Source of the DNA: Pelagibius litoralis
Lineage (GTDB): Bacteria > Pseudomonadota > Alphaproteobacteria > Kiloniellales > DSM-21159
Reading direction: 5' to 3'
Assembly (NCBI GenBank): GCA_029287455.1
Contig: JARFRB010000091.1
Span: 1-64,000 of the forward strand
DNA: 64,000 bases
Shown here: piece after piece, positions 62,087 to 64,000 of the stretch
Position numbering within the stretch: the stretch's first letter is position 1
Layout of the letters: every line of letters starts with the position of its first letter
Program-made: the position numbers and the translations under genes
The notes under the pieces: generated by a model
Seen by the model: only the letters and a program-made list of their open reading frames with translations
What the model was told of the DNA's origin: nothing
The model's database searches: none

Positions 62087-62557
62087 CTACCGTCCGGAGA
62101 TGGATCGCGTTTGTGCCAAAGATTCGACGCCGCGCCGGCGTGCCCGTGCCATTCCCTGGCCGAGCCACTCCGCGCCAACCGGCACCAACGATTGGTCCGG
62201 CATGGCGACCGGCAAGGGTGCAGGTGCCGCCACCGGCAGAGCCAAGATGATCGCCTCGCGGCAGGCCGCCGTCACCTCCCGAGCATCCGCGAGGAAGCTC
62301 GTGGGCCATTTGCCCGCGGCCCCGGCGAGCAAAACTCCCGCCTTAGCGCTCTCAACAGCCGCGGTGCCGTGCAAGCTGTCCACGCCACAAATATCCGCTA
62401 CCCAAGCAACCAGCTTGTTCTCAGCGGCTGCCAGGGGCTGCGACAACTCCTCCGCCGTCATCTCGGAGAGCAGCCTCATCACGAGCCGCGCCCGCTCCAG
62501 CCCCTCTTCCAGACCCAATTCCAGCAGGAAGGAATCTAGAATTTCCGAAGCCCTCAT
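62087..62557 (-). CDS. hypothetical protein between opgG and opgH
   Basis: This 156-residue protein is mostly helical, beginning MRASEILDSFLLELGLEEGLERARLVMRLL, with no signal peptide. The C-terminal half contains hydrophobic stretches (PVAAPAPLPVAMPDQ). No known family. It starts 18 bases after the opgG stop and is followed by opgH after 131 bases on the same strand. Position suggests a role in glucan synthesis or regulation. Confidence 0.68.
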   Translation of the reverse strand: MRASEILDSFLLELGLEEGLERARLVMRLLSEMTAEELSQPLAAAENKLVAWVADICGVDSLHGTAAVESAKAGVLLAGAAGKWPTSFLADAREVTAACREAIILALPVAAPAPLPVAMPDQSLVPVGAEWLGQGMARARRRGVESLAQTRSISGR

Positions 62558-62574
62558 CAGGTTCCGAGAGGGAG

Positions 62575-64000
62575 TCAGGCTGTCCACTGATAGCTCCACG
62601 TTTCGCTCAAAGTTTCGTCTCCCAGACGCAGGAAGCACCGCAGCTCAACAGGGTCCGAACCATCCGGTTCAATGTCAAAGAACACGCGCCAGCCGCCGGT
62701 TGCGTAATTGCGCTGAACGATAGACGTCGGCGGCACTTCCAAATTGGTCGAGAGCATTGCTTCCACGGGTGAATCTGCCCCCAAATCCGGCAAAATTCCA
62801 CCTTCGAAGTCTATGACAAATTTGCGCCCTGACGCGCCTTCGGGACTGCCGGGTATGCCTGCGCGACCTATACGTGTCTCCACCGCCTCCGCTCCTGCCG
62901 GCTCGACGGGAGGCCGCACGCACCAATGCAGCCGGTAATCGACCAGCCACTCCTCCCCTGCGCGTACGGCACGCTCGGGGCGCCAGAAGGCGACGATGTT
63001 GTCATGAATCTCGTAATCGGTGGGGATCTCCACCAACTGCACGACACCGCGGCCGAAAGGCGACAGGGGCTCCACCCATAGGCTCGGCCGCAGGTCGTAG
63101 CGCGCTTCGAGGTCCTGAAAATCCTCAAAGCCGCGCGCCCGCTGCAGCAATCCGAAGCCCCGTGGATTTTCGTCGGCGTAGAAGCTCAGGCGAAGGGTCT
63201 CCGGATTGACCAGGGGGCGCCAAATCCGCTCCCCCGTACCGGTAACCATTGATAAGCCATCGGAATCGTGGACACGCGGACGAAAGTCGTCGACGCCCAC
63301 GCGATCGTTCGGGCTGAAAAGGAACATCGAGGTCAGGGGTGCAATGCCCATGGTGTCGATGTCGTTGCGCGGATAAAGCGCGGCCGACACATCCATGGCC
63401 GTGGTTTGCCCCGGACGAAGCTTGAAGGTAAAGGCCCCGGCCACGCTCGGTCCATCCAAGAGCGCGTGGACGGTCAAATCTTCGCTCGCTTGCGTGGGCC
63501 GCTCCAGCCAGAACGCCGTGAAGTCAGGGAACTCTTCGCCCTGCGGACGCGCAGTGTCAATGGCGAGGCCGCGCGCCGATAAACCGTAGAGCATGCCCTG
63601 CCCCACGGCGCGAAAATAGCTGGCCCCCTTGAACACGGAAAACTCGTCAAGGTAGTCAGAACTATTTAAGGAAGCATGCAAACGAAATCCCGCAAACCCA
63701 AGGAATTCAGGTAACTTTTCCTCAAAAGTGTTAGCCCCATAATCAAAAAGATCGGCCCGGTAGAGCACCTCACGCGCTTCGCCGCCAGCGACTTCGAAGA
63801 TATGCACAGGCCGGTCGAACAGGGCCCCCAGATGGAAGAACTGCGCGCGGAAAGGAAATGCCTCCGCCGACCAAAGCGCCTGGTCCGTCCTAAAACGAAT
63901 ATCGCGCAACTGGTCATAGCTTAATTCCGCCAGGACCTTCGGAAGCTCCTCGGTCCTGCCCCGATAAGGTTCGGCGGCCAAAACGCGGGCACGCTGGCGC
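62575..64000 (-). CDS. glucan biosynthesis protein OpgG/OpgD, 5' end beyond window
   Basis: At least 475 codons of an OpgG/OpgD (MdoG) protein, open at the right edge of the window, so the start and signal peptide lie beyond 64000. Periplasmic OpgG/OpgD shapes glucan chains made by OpgH. Family motifs are LSYDQLRDIRFRTDQALW, FHLGALFDRPVHIFEV, RAVGQGMLYGLSARGLAI, PNDRVGVDDFRPRVHDSDGLSM and FGLLQRARGFEDFQDLEARYDLRPSLWVEP. It is the first gene here of the opgG-small gene-opgH order. OpgG and OpgD cannot be separated without the N-terminus. Confidence 0.93.
   Translation of the reverse strand, partial: RQRARVLAAEPYRGRTEELPKVLAELSYDQLRDIRFRTDQALWSAEAFPFRAQFFHLGALFDRPVHIFEVAGGEAREVLYRADLFDYGANTFEEKLPEFLGFAGFRLHASLNSSDYLDEFSVFKGASYFRAVGQGMLYGLSARGLAIDTARPQGEEFPDFTAFWLERPTQASEDLTVHALLDGPSVAGAFTFKLRPGQTTAMDVSAALYPRNDIDTMGIAPLTSMFLFSPNDRVGVDDFRPRVHDSDGLSMVTGTGERIWRPLVNPETLRLSFYADENPRGFGLLQRARGFEDFQDLEARYDLRPSLWVEPLSPFGRGVVQLVEIPTDYEIHDNIVAFWRPERAVRAGEEWLVDYRLHWCVRPPVEPAGAEAVETRIGRAGIPGSPEGASGRKFVIDFEGGILPDLGADSPVEAMLSTNLEVPPTSIVQRNYATGGWRVFFDIEPDGSDPVELRCFLRLGDETLSETWSYQWTA

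Overview
The window reads as chromosomal DNA of a high-GC alphaproteobacterium, probably of the Rhodospirillales/Kiloniellales kind. The evidence is gene content: GlnB next to type I glutamine synthetase, a SUF-only Fe-S cluster operon led by an Rrf2 regulator, TamA/TamB, OpgG/OpgH, an aerobic TRAP-linked catabolic cluster, and a GTP cyclohydrolase II with a remnant N-terminal domain. No species can be named from the sequence alone. Gene density is high, most genes sit in short operons with 1-4 base overlaps, and there are no insertion sequences or CRISPR arrays.

Layout. 1-123: a 3' fragment of a tRNA-Cys gene that looks like the attachment-site scar of an element lying left of the window. 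145-1790: a HupE/UreJ metal permease behind a probable cobalamin riboswitch, a DUF4174 protein and tRNA-His. 1944-5204: an aminotransferase, then glnB-glnA with a sigma-54 promoter and a strong terminator. 5234-12658: envelope and housekeeping genes (motA without motB, thioesterase, parE with a promoter suggesting leaderless mRNA, a TPR lipoprotein). 12663-17732: hydrolases, a DEAD-box helicase, a stand-alone RAM domain, an MFS transporter and upp. 17758-25596: the regulator-sufBCDSU-sufT-sufA operon followed by an unassigned radical SAM protein. 25598-27764: a PhnZ-like HD protein, an esterase and BioY. 27865-37917: a catabolic locus made of serine-glyoxylate-type aminotransferase, TRAP transporter DctPQM, enoyl-CoA hydratase and CoA transferase, divergent from a 1000-residue FAD/Fe-S oxidoreductase and its GntR regulator. 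37914-45238: a DMT exporter and tamB-tamA. 45421-49456: a compact putative pteridine or pyrimidine-derived metabolite cluster. 49481-59965: secreted and accessory genes, a truncated acyl-CoA synthetase, an amidohydrolase, GTP cyclohydrolase II and a creatininase-family protein. 59907-64000: opgH, a small gene and opgG (cut by the right edge), for osmoregulated periplasmic glucans.

The best candidate for an undescribed system is 45421-48784 plus 48767-49456: a zinc-less MDR dehydrogenase, a PTPS-fold protein lacking the canonical catalytic residues, a GT4 glycosyltransferase, a methyltransferase and a reductase-only RibD-type protein. GTP cyclohydrolase II and a creatininase-family amidohydrolase lie within 10 kb. 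Together they could make a glycosylated, methylated compound derived from GTP; this is inference. Other points of interest are the tRNA-Cys scar, the triplicated TCCGGA motif before the suf regulator, the dctP-dctQ hairpin, and an orphan plus-strand terminator at 58234 that may mark a small RNA.
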